DNA from: Pelagibacterium limicola
GTDB taxonomy: Bacteria > Pseudomonadota > Alphaproteobacteria > Rhizobiales > Devosiaceae
Length of the DNA stretch: 64,000 nucleotides
Assembly: GCF_015694405.1 (NCBI RefSeq)
Contig: NZ_JADQDB010000004.1
Span: 1-64,000, forward strand
Direction of reading: 5' to 3'
The position numbers were made by a program, and so were the translations under genes. A model generated the notes under the pieces. It made no database searches, was not told where the DNA came from, and was given only the letters and a program-made list of their open reading frames with translations. Below are positions 36,991 through 47,061 of this stretch, in pieces; positions within the stretch are counted from its first letter, which is position 1, and every line of letters begins with the position of its first letter.

Positions 36991-38472
36991 GTGTCCGCCC
37001 GTATCATTCCCGTAAAGCCCTTCGACTATGTGGTGTTCGGCGCCACGGGCGATCTCACGAAGCGCAAGCTGATCCCGGCGCTTTTCCATCGTTTCCACGA
37101 TGGCCAGTTCGATGAGCGCTCCAGAATTATCGGCGTGTCCCGGTCCAAGCTTTCGGACAAGGATTTCCAGAAGTTCGCCCGCGAAGCGGTGACCGAGTTC
37201 GTCGAAAAGGAATACCAGGACAAGGAGATCGTCGAGAAGTTCATCTCCTGCTTTTCCTATGTCGCCAACGATGTGTCCGACAAGGCGGGCTGGGCCGATC
37301 TCGAAGCCTCGCTTCGCAGCGATCCTGAAGTCGTGCGCGCCTTTTATCTTGCAGTCGCTCCTTCGCTCTTTGGTCCTATCTGCGATTATCTGGACCACAA
37401 GGGCTATTGGCGCCGCGATGCACGCGTCGTCGTCGAGAAGCCATTGGGCAACGATCTCGAATCCTCGATGGAAATCAACGACTCGATTTCCGATGTCTTC
37501 GCCGAGGATCAGGTTTACCGCATAGACCATTATCTCGGGAAGGAGACAGTCCAGAACCTACTTGCTCTCCGCTTCGGGAACGTCCTTTTCGAACCCATTT
37601 GGGACGCTGCCCATATCGACCACGTGCAGATTACCGTTGCCGAGGACGTGGGGGCGGGGACACGCGGCTATTATGACGAGTCCGGTGCTCTGCGCGACAT
37701 GGTCCAGAACCACATGATGCAGTTGTTGTGTCTTGTGGCAATGGAACCCCCGGCCTCCGATGACGCCAACGCGTTGCGCGATGAAAAGCTCAAGGTCCTG
37801 CGCTCGCTAAAGCCCATCGCGGGTGACGCCGTTTCGCGGACGACGGTACGCGGTCAGTATAAGGGAGGCGCTGTGAATGGCGGTTCGGTCGCGGGCTATC
37901 AGGACGAACTGCCCGCAGAGCGAAAAGGCTCGAAAACAGAAACCTTCGTTGCCATCAAGGCGGAGGTCGAGAACTGGCGTTGGGCCGGCGTGCCCTTCTA
38001 CCTGCGCACCGGCAAGCGGTTGGCGTCCCGCGTTTCCGAAATCGTCATCCAGTTCCGTAAGATTCCCCATTCGATCTTCGATCATGCCGAAGGAGCGCCG
38101 CGGCCCAACAAGCTCGTGATCCGCCTCCAGCCCGATGAAGGTGTGAAACTGTTCCTGATGATCAAGGATCCCGGTCCCGGTGGCATGCGGCTGCGCGAAG
38201 TGCCCTTGAACCTCTCCTTCGCCGAAACGTTTAGCGAGAGGACGCCGGAGGCTTATGAGCGCCTACTGATGGACGTCATCCGTGGCAACCAGACCCTGTT
38301 CATGCGCCGCGACGAATTGGAGGCTGCATGGAAATGGATCGATCCGATCCGCGAGGCGTGGGATCACGCCTCGGAAGCGCCCCAGACCTATACAGCGGGT
38401 ACTTGGGGTCCTACTGGTTCGGTCGCTCTCATAGAGCGCGACGGGCGGACCTGGCACGAAGGCGGGGACTGA
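36991..38472 (+). CDS. zwf: Glucose-6-phosphate 1-dehydrogenase
   Basis: A 493-residue NADP-dependent dehydrogenase oxidising glucose-6-phosphate to 6-phosphogluconolactone. The Rossmann motif is FGATGDLTKRKL and the active site is RIDHYLGKE, with VVVEKPLGND before it. The GTG at 36991 follows a GGAGGC ribosome-binding site and gives a normal-length protein; the longer frame overlaps the kinase gene. It is followed by pgl after a 124-base gap that holds a palindromic repeat. Confidence 0.96.
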   Translation: MSARIIPVKPFDYVVFGATGDLTKRKLIPALFHRFHDGQFDERSRIIGVSRSKLSDKDFQKFAREAVTEFVEKEYQDKEIVEKFISCFSYVANDVSDKAGWADLEASLRSDPEVVRAFYLAVAPSLFGPICDYLDHKGYWRRDARVVVEKPLGNDLESSMEINDSISDVFAEDQVYRIDHYLGKETVQNLLALRFGNVLFEPIWDAAHIDHVQITVAEDVGAGTRGYYDESGALRDMVQNHMMQLLCLVAMEPPASDDANALRDEKLKVLRSLKPIAGDAVSRTTVRGQYKGGAVNGGSVAGYQDELPAERKGSKTETFVAIKAEVENWRWAGVPFYLRTGKRLASRVSEIVIQFRKIPHSIFDHAEGAPRPNKLVIRLQPDEGVKLFLMIKDPGPGGMRLREVPLNLSFAETFSERTPEAYERLLMDVIRGNQTLFMRRDELEAAWKWIDPIREAWDHASEAPQTYTAGTWGPTGSVALIERDGRTWHEGGD

Positions 38473-38500
38473 TCGGAGTCGGGGAGGGGCGCGGCATCGT

Positions 38501-38568
38501 GCCACCCCTCGTGTGCCTCGGGCCTTTAGCCCGATCCGCCTTCTCCACCTGGGGAGGTGAGGGGCGGC
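38501..38568. repeat. Intergenic palindromic repeat between zwf and pgl
   Basis: Outer arms GCCACCCCTC (38501-38510) and GAGGGGCGGC (38559-38568) are near-perfect inverted copies. Inside is a perfect five-base stem, CGGGC/GCCCG, around 38519-38533, and then CTTCTCCACCTGGGGAGG. The architecture (outer stem plus two inner hairpins with CTTCTCC) matches the element found inside cobN. It may affect zwf-pgl mRNA stability. Confidence 0.6.
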
Positions 38569-38596
38569 AGCGTCTTAAACAACAAGGACCACAATC

Positions 38597-39295
38597 ATGA
38601 CCATCGAACGCAACGTGTTTTCCTCCAAGGAGAAGCTGGCGGACGGACTTGCGGAAGCGGTGGCCGACAATCTCATTGCAGGGATCGAGGAGCGCGGTGC
38701 AGCTTCGCTTGCCGTCTCGGGGGGATCGACCCCGAAGCGCTTTTTCGAGACACTTTCGAAACGTGAGGACGTCGATTGGGAACAGGTCAGCATCACGCTG
38801 GTTGACGAACGCTGGGTCGACGAGACCTCCGACCGGTCCAATGCTCGTCTTGTGAGGGAAACCCTGCTGCAAGGCCCCGCGGCAGCCGCCAGGTTCATCC
38901 CGCTTTATTCCGGGGGCGAGGAACCTGACGCGCTGGCCATCGAACGAACGGCCCTTGCTGTTGCCGCTGCCCCCGTTCCCTTCGATGCGGTGATCCTCGG
39001 CATGGGCAACGACGGGCACACAGCCTCATTTTTTCCCGGCGGCGACGCGCTCGAAGCTGCCCTATCGAGCGAAGGTCCGGTGATTGCGATCCGGGCGCCC
39101 GGCGCCGGAGAGCCGCGAGTGACCTTCACGCTCCAGTGCCTGCTCGATACGGGGGCTCTCTATCTTCATATCGAGGGTGAGGAAAAGGCGCAGGTGCTCG
39201 ATAAGGCGCTCGAAACAGGCCCGATCGACGCCATGCCAGTCCGTGCCGTGCTCTCACAATCGATAAAGCCCGTTCAACTCTACTGGTGTCCCTGA
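38597..39295 (+). CDS. pgl: 6-phosphogluconolactonase
   Basis: A 232-residue lactonase of the DevB/SOL type that hydrolyses 6-phosphoglucono-delta-lactone to 6-phosphogluconate. Motifs: AVSGGSTPKRFFE, VDERWVDETSDRSNARL, ILGMGNDGHTASFFPG. It sits between zwf and edd, so the three steps from glucose-6-phosphate to KDPG are encoded in order. Confidence 0.95.
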   Translation: MTIERNVFSSKEKLADGLAEAVADNLIAGIEERGAASLAVSGGSTPKRFFETLSKREDVDWEQVSITLVDERWVDETSDRSNARLVRETLLQGPAAAARFIPLYSGGEEPDALAIERTALAVAAAPVPFDAVILGMGNDGHTASFFPGGDALEAALSSEGPVIAIRAPGAGEPRVTFTLQCLLDTGALYLHIEGEEKAQVLDKALETGPIDAMPVRAVLSQSIKPVQLYWCP

Positions 39296-39346
39296 GCTCC
39301 TCCAATAACTCGGGTAACCTCCAACTCCCTCGCTAAGGAGGCGACC

Positions 39347-41153
<1,807 letters not shown>

Positions 41154-41161
<8 letters not shown>

Positions 41162-41585
41162 TCTCACTGTCCTCCCCGTCCCGGTTTTCTCCCCGCTCTG
41201 CAATCTCGGCTTTGCCCTGCGGCGGGAGGTGTTCGTCATCGAACAGAACGTGCCCGAGGAACTTGAGCATGACGCCGACGATTTGGCCGCTACCCATATC
41301 GTCGGCATCGCGGAAGGCGCCGTGGTGGCGGTGTTGCGGATATTGTGGAACGAGAGCTATGCCAAGATCGGTCGCGTCGCGGTGGCAGCGTCCCATCGCG
41401 GGCATGGGCTGGGTGCGAAGATGATCCGTTTCGCGGTAGAATACGCTGCTGGGCAGGGCCAATCGCGCTGCTATCTCGAATCCCAGTCCGACAAGGTGGC
41501 GTTCTACGAACGGCTGGGGTTTGTTGCCTATGGCGATGAGTTCATGGACGCCGGGATTCCGCATCTGCGGATGAAGAATTTCTAG
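41154..41585 (+). CDS. GNAT acetyltransferase, ElaA-like
   Basis: A 143-residue GNAT-fold N-acetyltransferase. The N-terminal [22 protein letters not shown] is characteristic of ElaA and related proteins; the acetyl-CoA loop is [14 protein letters not shown]. The TTG start at 41154 overlaps the end of edd, so it is coupled to it, although no biochemical link is apparent. The substrate is unknown. Confidence 0.87.
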
Positions 41586-41635
41586 CTCTTTCGCCCAGCT
41601 TCCCAAACTCTGGTGCGCCGACTATACCGTTGCGC

Positions 41636-43435
41636 ATGATCCCTCCCGGCACTGTCCTTTTCAACGATACGCTCAATCCGGACGCCGAAAGCCTCCTGTT
41701 CGAGGCTCCGCGCGAGATCGTTCGCGCCCATACGCGCGATGAGGCCCTTGCCGCGCTCGATGCGCTCGACAGGGCGCGCAAAAACGGCCTCTGGGTGGCC
41801 GGATATTTCGCATACGAACTCGGCTACGTTTTCGAGGAACGTCTTGCCCATCGCCTGCCCGAACGCAGCAAAACCCCGCTCGTCTGGCTGGGACTTTACC
41901 ATGCGCCCCGCCGCCTTGATGCGGGCGAAACCGATGCGTGGCTTTCGGCCTGTGCGGGGGAAACCGGAAAAGCTATCGATATCGCGCCCAGAATGGATAA
42001 GGCCGCTTATGGCAAGGCTTTCGAGACGGCCAAGGCCCTGATAGCGGCGGGTGACATCTATCAAGTCAACCTCACCTTCAAGGTCGGGTTCCGGCTCGAG
42101 GGAGATCCCGTCGCGCTCTACCGTTCGCTGTCCCGCAAGCAGGCTGCCACCTATGGCGCGCTGATGCGGGCCGAAGATCATTGGGTACTCTCGCGCTCGC
42201 CCGAACTGTTCGTTGCCCTTTCGGGCTCAACGCTTTCTGCGCGCCCGATGAAAGGCACCGCCAGGCGCGGGCCGTCCATCGCCGAGGATGACGCAGGCCG
42301 TGCGGCGCTCGCCGCCGACATCAAGAACCGCGCCGAAAATCTCATGATCGTCGACCTTCTGCGCAACGATCTGTCACGCATTTCCGAAGTCGGCTCAGTG
42401 CATGTGACTGACCTCTTTACCGTGGAAACCTATCGCTACCTGCACACCATGACTTCGGGCATTGAGGCGAAATTGCGTGCGGGCGTCACCCAGCGAGAAG
42501 CCATCGCCAATCTCTTCCCCTGCGGCTCGATCACCGGCGCCCCGAAAATCCGGGCGATGGAAATCATCGATGACATCGAGACAGAGCGGCGCGGGCTTTA
42601 TACCGGGGCCATCGGATGGTTCGCGCCTCAAGGAGATTTTTGCCTCAACGTCGCGATCCGCACGGCTGTGATCGACGAGGAGGGCAGGGGAGAAATCGGC
42701 GTCGGCGGAGGCATCGTTGCCGATAGCATATGCGAAAACGAATATGCGGAAGCTCTGCTCAAAATGCAGTTTCTCACCGACAATACCGATCCCGTCTGTC
42801 TTATCGAAACCATGCTCTGGACCCGCGACGCCGGATTCTTCCTCCTCGATCGTCATCTCGACCGACTGAGGGCATCGGCAGCATACTTTTCCATCCTCTT
42901 CGATGAAATCGGGATAAGGGCTCGCCTAGAAGCGTGGGCGCGCTCAGCGCCCTTGGATCGCTACCGTTTCCGCCTGACGCTACACGAAATCGATGGGCTG
43001 GACATCTCGGCCGCCGAACTGCCTGAACCTGCCGCGGCGCCAATGCCCTTCCGCTTTGCCCTTGCGCCGGAACGGCTCGATTCCCGGAGCCTTTGGCTCG
43101 CCCACAAGACAACCAATCGCGCCTTTTACGATCAGCCGCGCCAGAGGGCGCAGGCCGAGTTCGGTGTCGATGAAGTGGTGTTCCTCAATGAACGTGGCGA
43201 AGTTTGCGAAGGCTCCATAACGACGCTGTTCGTCGACCCGGACGGAAAGGGATCGTTGCTCACCCCGCCTCTCACCTCAGGCTTGTTGCCCGGCACGCTT
43301 CGCGCCGACCTTCTCGCTTCGGCCCGCGCCCGCGAAGCTGTTCTGACGCCTTCGGAACTCGAAAGCGCGGCCGCCATCTTTCTTGGCAATTCCGTTAGGG
43401 GGCTGATGCCAGCAGAATGGGTGAAGCCTTCCTGA
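41636..43435 (+). CDS. pabB: Aminodeoxychorismate synthase component I fused to 4-amino-4-deoxychorismate lyase
   Basis: A 599-residue fusion. Residues about 1-375 are the chorismate-binding PabB domain (GDIYQVNLTFK, RPMKGTARRG, SGIEAKL, FPCGSITGAPKIRAME). Residues about 380-599 are a class IV PLP-dependent PabC lyase (WTRDAGFFLLDRHLDRL; PLP lysine in AHKTTNR; NERGEVCEGSITTLF). Together with a PabA glutaminase elsewhere it would make p-aminobenzoate for folate. The ATG at 41636 is preferred to a TTG at 41630. Confidence 0.93.
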   Translation: MIPPGTVLFNDTLNPDAESLLFEAPREIVRAHTRDEALAALDALDRARKNGLWVAGYFAYELGYVFEERLAHRLPERSKTPLVWLGLYHAPRRLDAGETDAWLSACAGETGKAIDIAPRMDKAAYGKAFETAKALIAAGDIYQVNLTFKVGFRLEGDPVALYRSLSRKQAATYGALMRAEDHWVLSRSPELFVALSGSTLSARPMKGTARRGPSIAEDDAGRAALAADIKNRAENLMIVDLLRNDLSRISEVGSVHVTDLFTVETYRYLHTMTSGIEAKLRAGVTQREAIANLFPCGSITGAPKIRAMEIIDDIETERRGLYTGAIGWFAPQGDFCLNVAIRTAVIDEEGRGEIGVGGGIVADSICENEYAEALLKMQFLTDNTDPVCLIETMLWTRDAGFFLLDRHLDRLRASAAYFSILFDEIGIRARLEAWARSAPLDRYRFRLTLHEIDGLDISAAELPEPAAAPMPFRFALAPERLDSRSLWLAHKTTNRAFYDQPRQRAQAEFGVDEVVFLNERGEVCEGSITTLFVDPDGKGSLLTPPLTSGLLPGTLRADLLASARAREAVLTPSELESAAAIFLGNSVRGLMPAEWVKPS

Positions 43436-43441
43436 TGGAGG

Positions 43442-44779
43442 TCAGAAAAGCACCCGCTGCGCGATCGAGAAATAAATGACGACCCCCACCACGTCACAGA
43501 TCGAAGTGACCAGCGGGCCCGATGCTGTGGCGGGGTCCATCCCGAGCCGAGTCAGAATAAAGGGCAGCGTCATGCCGATCAGTGCTCCCGCCAAAACGAT
43601 GAGGATCATCGCCGCTGAGACCACCCAGGCGATATCGATGCCGCCGCGCCATGCGCCGATGCCATAGATTGCAACGGCCATGGTGAGACCGAGCAGTAGC
43701 GCGACAAGCGTTTCGCGGCCCAGCATGCGACCCCAGTCCGCCATCCGCACGTCGCCGGTAGCAATCGCACGGACCATTAGCGTTGCCGATTGCGCTCCCG
43801 CATTGCCCCCCGAGGCGATGAGCAGGGGCAGGAAGAACAAGAGCGCCAGATGTGCAGCAATCGTATCCTCGAAATAGGCGATCCCGGCGCCTGAAAAAAT
43901 GTTGCCGAAAACGAGCAGCACCAGCCAGGCGACACGAGCACGATAGAGCACGAAAATCGTCGCTTGTTTGACGCTCTCGCCGAGTCCGCGCACCGTACCG
44001 GACTTATGAAAGTCCTCGGTGGCTTCTTGCTGGATAACGTCGAGCGCGTCGTCGTGGGTGACGATGCCGACAATACGGTCGTCCGCATCGATCACAGGCA
44101 GGGCGAGCCTGTCGTAACGCGCGATCTTGTTGGCGACTTCTTCCTGATCCTCGTCGACCCGCACCGCCAGCGTATTGCGCTCCATGATCTTTTCGATGCG
44201 TGTTGCGGGCGCAACCAAAATAAGATCCTGAAGCCGTACCGAACCCAACAACCTGCGTTCGCCGTCGATGACATAGGCGCGATAGATTGTTTCCTTGTCC
44301 GGGGCTTCGAGGCGCAGTTTGTCAAGCGCTTGACGGGCGGTAATGTCGGGCGTGAGCACCGCATAGTCCGAGGTCATGATTGCCCCAGCCGTACCTTCCT
44401 CGTAGCTGGCGAGCTTGCGGATGTCCTCGCGCTCGGCATGGGACAGCGCAGGCAGCAGCGCCTCCTGCTCGTGTTCCGAAAGCGCGTTGAAAAGGTCGGC
44501 CCGATCGTCCGAGTCCATCTCCGTAATGATCTCGGCGAGCCGTGCGCGCGGGGCGCAATTGGCGAGTTCCACCTGCAGATCGCGATCGAGATAGCCGAAC
44601 ACTTCGGCCTGACGTGGCAGGTCGAGCATGTCGAGGACCTGCCAGTCGATGTCGGCCGGATGGTCCTTTATGAACTGCGCGATATCGGCGGCGTGTTGGG
44701 ATTCAAGGAATTCGCGGTTGATGCGTGCGTCCGCATCCGAACCGGTCTCAAGCTCGCGGGCGAGGGTATCGAAAGTCAT
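43442..44779 (-). CDS. mgtE: Magnesium transporter MgtE
   Basis: A 445-residue homodimeric Mg2+ channel. It has an N-terminal superhelical domain (residues about 25-130), two CBS domains (about 135-255) that sense cytosolic Mg2+, a connecting helix, and five C-terminal transmembrane helices. The pore signature LLIASGGNAGAQSATLMVRA and the final LVTSICDVVGVVIYFSIA segment are conserved. A long hairpin lies immediately before its start codon (44786-44828). It converges on the pabB-pabC fusion gene. Confidence 0.95.
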   Translation of the reverse strand: MTFDTLARELETGSDADARINREFLESQHAADIAQFIKDHPADIDWQVLDMLDLPRQAEVFGYLDRDLQVELANCAPRARLAEIITEMDSDDRADLFNALSEHEQEALLPALSHAEREDIRKLASYEEGTAGAIMTSDYAVLTPDITARQALDKLRLEAPDKETIYRAYVIDGERRLLGSVRLQDLILVAPATRIEKIMERNTLAVRVDEDQEEVANKIARYDRLALPVIDADDRIVGIVTHDDALDVIQQEATEDFHKSGTVRGLGESVKQATIFVLYRARVAWLVLLVFGNIFSGAGIAYFEDTIAAHLALLFFLPLLIASGGNAGAQSATLMVRAIATGDVRMADWGRMLGRETLVALLLGLTMAVAIYGIGAWRGGIDIAWVVSAAMILIVLAGALIGMTLPFILTRLGMDPATASGPLVTSICDVVGVVIYFSIAQRVLF

Positions 44780-44785
44780 GGGTCA

Positions 44786-44828
44786 CCTCGGTTCATTCCA
44801 CGCCGTCCCATACGGACGGCGACCGAGG
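44786..44828 (-). promoter_or_regulatory. Stable hairpin in the mgtE leader
   Basis: On the mgtE mRNA the seven bases before the start codon are preceded by a nested stem: CCTCGGT (44786-44792) pairs with ACCGAGG (44822-44828), and inside it CGCCGTCC (44801-44808) pairs with GGACGGCG (44814-44821). This would sequester the ribosome-binding region or act as a cis-regulatory switch. It does not match the M-box or any other leader class I know. The remaining gap to 45059 shows no gene. Confidence 0.5.
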
Positions 44829-45059
44829 CGAGGGTTTAACCCTTTTGGCTCAGACGCAGTGCGTAAGGGGCGACACCAGTTTCGATCCAGATACGACTGG
44901 AGGGGTCGTCCATCGGGTTAAAGTCTCTTGCTGTTTCAAAGATTTGGCCAGCACGCTGAGGACACCGGCCACGCCCCTTATGGCGCAGCTTCTCGTCACA
45001 ATCAAGGGGAAGAACCAGAGAATCAGGCTGGCTATAGCGGCGTGGCAATAGGGAGCCCG

Positions 45060-46259
45060 CTAGCCCCTGCCAAGCAGGCGCGTCTTGATGGCCAGCACAC
45101 TCCGGGCGATCGTCCAGAGGGTCGGCGTCTGCTTGATGGCACGTTTGGCACTCCGCGCGCCGAGCAGCACCGGCGCTGTCAAAGTGCCGAGCGGAGAGAC
45201 CGGCAAAAGGCTGTCATAGACGGTGGTCGCCGCCGTCCAGTCGGTCTTGTAGTCGAAGTCACCCAATCCCATGTCGAACGAGGTATAGCCTTCGGAGCGT
45301 AATTGATCGAGAAGAGCGGACAGCATCACACCCATCAGCGAGTATTTTGACGCCGATCCGATGGTCGTCGAATTGATGTACTGCGAATAATGGGTAGGGG
45401 TGCACACCCCGAGGCTCGTCGCCAGGATTTCATCGCCGGCATAGAGCGCGTGATAGCGGAACACCGGATACTCCTGCCCGAGGGAGGCGATGGCAAGGTT
45501 CCTGAAATGGCTCTGGAACGCCGGCGCCGCAAATATGTTCGCGACCCCCATTGCGCGAAAACGCTTGCCGCGCTGATCGAGAAAAGCGGCATGCATCGCC
45601 TCGATTTCGTCAGCCGACCCTGCTGCCCGGACGGAGAGTTCGCCATACCCTTCCGTAAGTCGGCGTTTCGAGCGACGGATATTGGTGCGGCGCTTGTGGG
45701 GTAGCGCCTCCTCGATGAACTCTGCATCCAAGGCATCTAGCTCGCCAAGGTAAAGGTTGTTGGGAGCAGGGACATGGGGAAGGCCCATGAGGAGGTTGGG
45801 TTGTCCTTGCCAGAGCGGCACGAAGCTATGAAAGGAAACGATATCGGCGCCCACGCGACGCAGCGCGCCGAAGGCGTCCCGGAGCAGTTCAGGGGTAAGC
45901 CGTTCCGCATAGGTCGGATCATAGAGAATGGCATCCATGTTTGAGATGGGCATCCCGACGATTTGGGCAAGTTTGATCCCGAACCGCCGGCTTACACCGA
46001 ACGGCGCCAGCGCCACCGGCTTGTTCCCATCCATGACCGCCAGAATCGCGATCGTGTCAGGCAGGTCAAAGCCTGCCGCACAATAACCCGCGATCCATTC
46101 GAAGCGTTGATAGGGCGTAAGAACAGCGCGTGTTTCGAGATCGCGCCAGAGCGGTTCGACGGCGACGAGGCTGGGATATACCGAAACCGTGAGCCCGTTT
46201 GCGGTTGCTACGGTGCCCGAAAAGACAAACGGTTCTTCGGCCATCGCCTGAACAGCCAT
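45060..46259 (-). CDS. GNAT-type acetyltransferase (CelD/BcsL-like, BioF2-like domain)
   Basis: A 399-residue cytosolic protein of the group annotated as cellulose biosynthesis protein CelD or Acetyltransf_6. It has a duplicated GNAT-like fold, with RRTNIRRSKRRLTEGYG marking the start of the acyl-CoA half and DMGLGDFDYKTDW as the C-terminal landmark. Such proteins often modify exopolysaccharide or lipid-linked sugars. No polysaccharide genes adjoin it, so the substrate is unknown. Confidence 0.82.
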   Translation of the reverse strand: MAVQAMAEEPFVFSGTVATANGLTVSVYPSLVAVEPLWRDLETRAVLTPYQRFEWIAGYCAAGFDLPDTIAILAVMDGNKPVALAPFGVSRRFGIKLAQIVGMPISNMDAILYDPTYAERLTPELLRDAFGALRRVGADIVSFHSFVPLWQGQPNLLMGLPHVPAPNNLYLGELDALDAEFIEEALPHKRRTNIRRSKRRLTEGYGELSVRAAGSADEIEAMHAAFLDQRGKRFRAMGVANIFAAPAFQSHFRNLAIASLGQEYPVFRYHALYAGDEILATSLGVCTPTHYSQYINSTTIGSASKYSLMGVMLSALLDQLRSEGYTSFDMGLGDFDYKTDWTAATTVYDSLLPVSPLGTLTAPVLLGARSAKRAIKQTPTLWTIARSVLAIKTRLLGRG

Positions 46260-46435
46260 TGTTCACCCGCCACAGGTTTCGTCCCGCCCATACGGCGCGG
46301 GAGCACGTTTCATGTGGCGCCAATATCGAGCGAAAATCCTATCGAAGCATGAACCGGTCCAATCCCCGTGCGCGGAGGAATGTCCTAACGGTCCCCTTGG
46401 TTAAGAACCGTTGAGTCGATACGGTAAACTTCATG

Positions 46436-46472
46436 CCAATGGTCGTCCGGAACGCGTCCGGACGACCATTGG
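46436..46472. terminator. Perfect 15-base inverted repeat downstream of the FKBP gene
   Basis: CCAATGGTCGTCCGG (46436-46450) and CCGGACGACCATTGG (46458-46472) form a perfect 15-base stem with a seven-base loop, just past the 3' end of the FKBP-type gene and before the acetyltransferase promoter region. It lacks a T-run on the relevant strand, so it may act as a transcript-end stabiliser rather than an intrinsic terminator. Confidence 0.5.
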
Positions 46473-46476
46473 AAAT

Positions 46477-46905
46477 CTAGAGCACCTCGAGGAGCTCAAC
46501 GTCGAACACGAGATCCTTGCCCGCCAGGGGATGGTTGGCATCGACAGTGATTTCCGCGTTGTCGACGCTGACAACCGTCAATTGCAACGGTTGCCCATCG
46601 CCGCCGGTTGCCTGCAGGCGCGCGCCGACGCTGATATCGACTTCGGGTGGAATCCGGTCGCGCGGGACGGCTTGGACCGCTTCGGGACGATGCGGGCCGT
46701 AGGCCTCGTTGGCCGGAATGGTGATTGTGGCGCTCTCGCCGACGCTCATCCCTTCGACCTGGGCGTCAAGCCCCTTGATGATCTGACCCGAGCCGACCTG
46801 AAATTCGAGCGGCGCGCGGCCATCCGATGAATCGAACTGGGTGCCGTCGGTCAGGCGGCCGGTGTAATGAATACGCACAGTATCCCCGTGCTTTGCCTGG
46901 GTCAT
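46477..46905 (-). CDS. FKBP-type peptidyl-prolyl cis-trans isomerase (SlyD-like)
   Basis: A 142-residue protein with an FKBP core (HGDTVRIHYTGRLTDGTQFDSS) interrupted by an insert-in-flap domain (about residues 60-120), ending VDANHPLAGKDLVFDVELLEVL as in SlyD. It catalyses proline isomerisation and acts as a chaperone. It lacks the His/Cys-rich metal tail of E. coli SlyD. The ATG at 46905 follows an AAAAAGGA ribosome-binding site; the open frame extends upstream without similarity. Confidence 0.93.
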   Translation of the reverse strand: MTQAKHGDTVRIHYTGRLTDGTQFDSSDGRAPLEFQVGSGQIIKGLDAQVEGMSVGESATITIPANEAYGPHRPEAVQAVPRDRIPPEVDISVGARLQATGGDGQPLQLTVVSVDNAEITVDANHPLAGKDLVFDVELLEVL

Positions 46906-47061
46906 GCTGTGTCCTTTTTTGCTTGTGTTTGCTTGGGACATGACGGCGCAAGAGTGCGCACAGGGTCGTGTCCGTCGATCAAATGCGCCGTTCCTCGGGG
47001 GAGCCGCGCTGAGCACCGGCCAATGTAGGACCTCTGGAGGAAATGTAAACCTATGGGGCCG

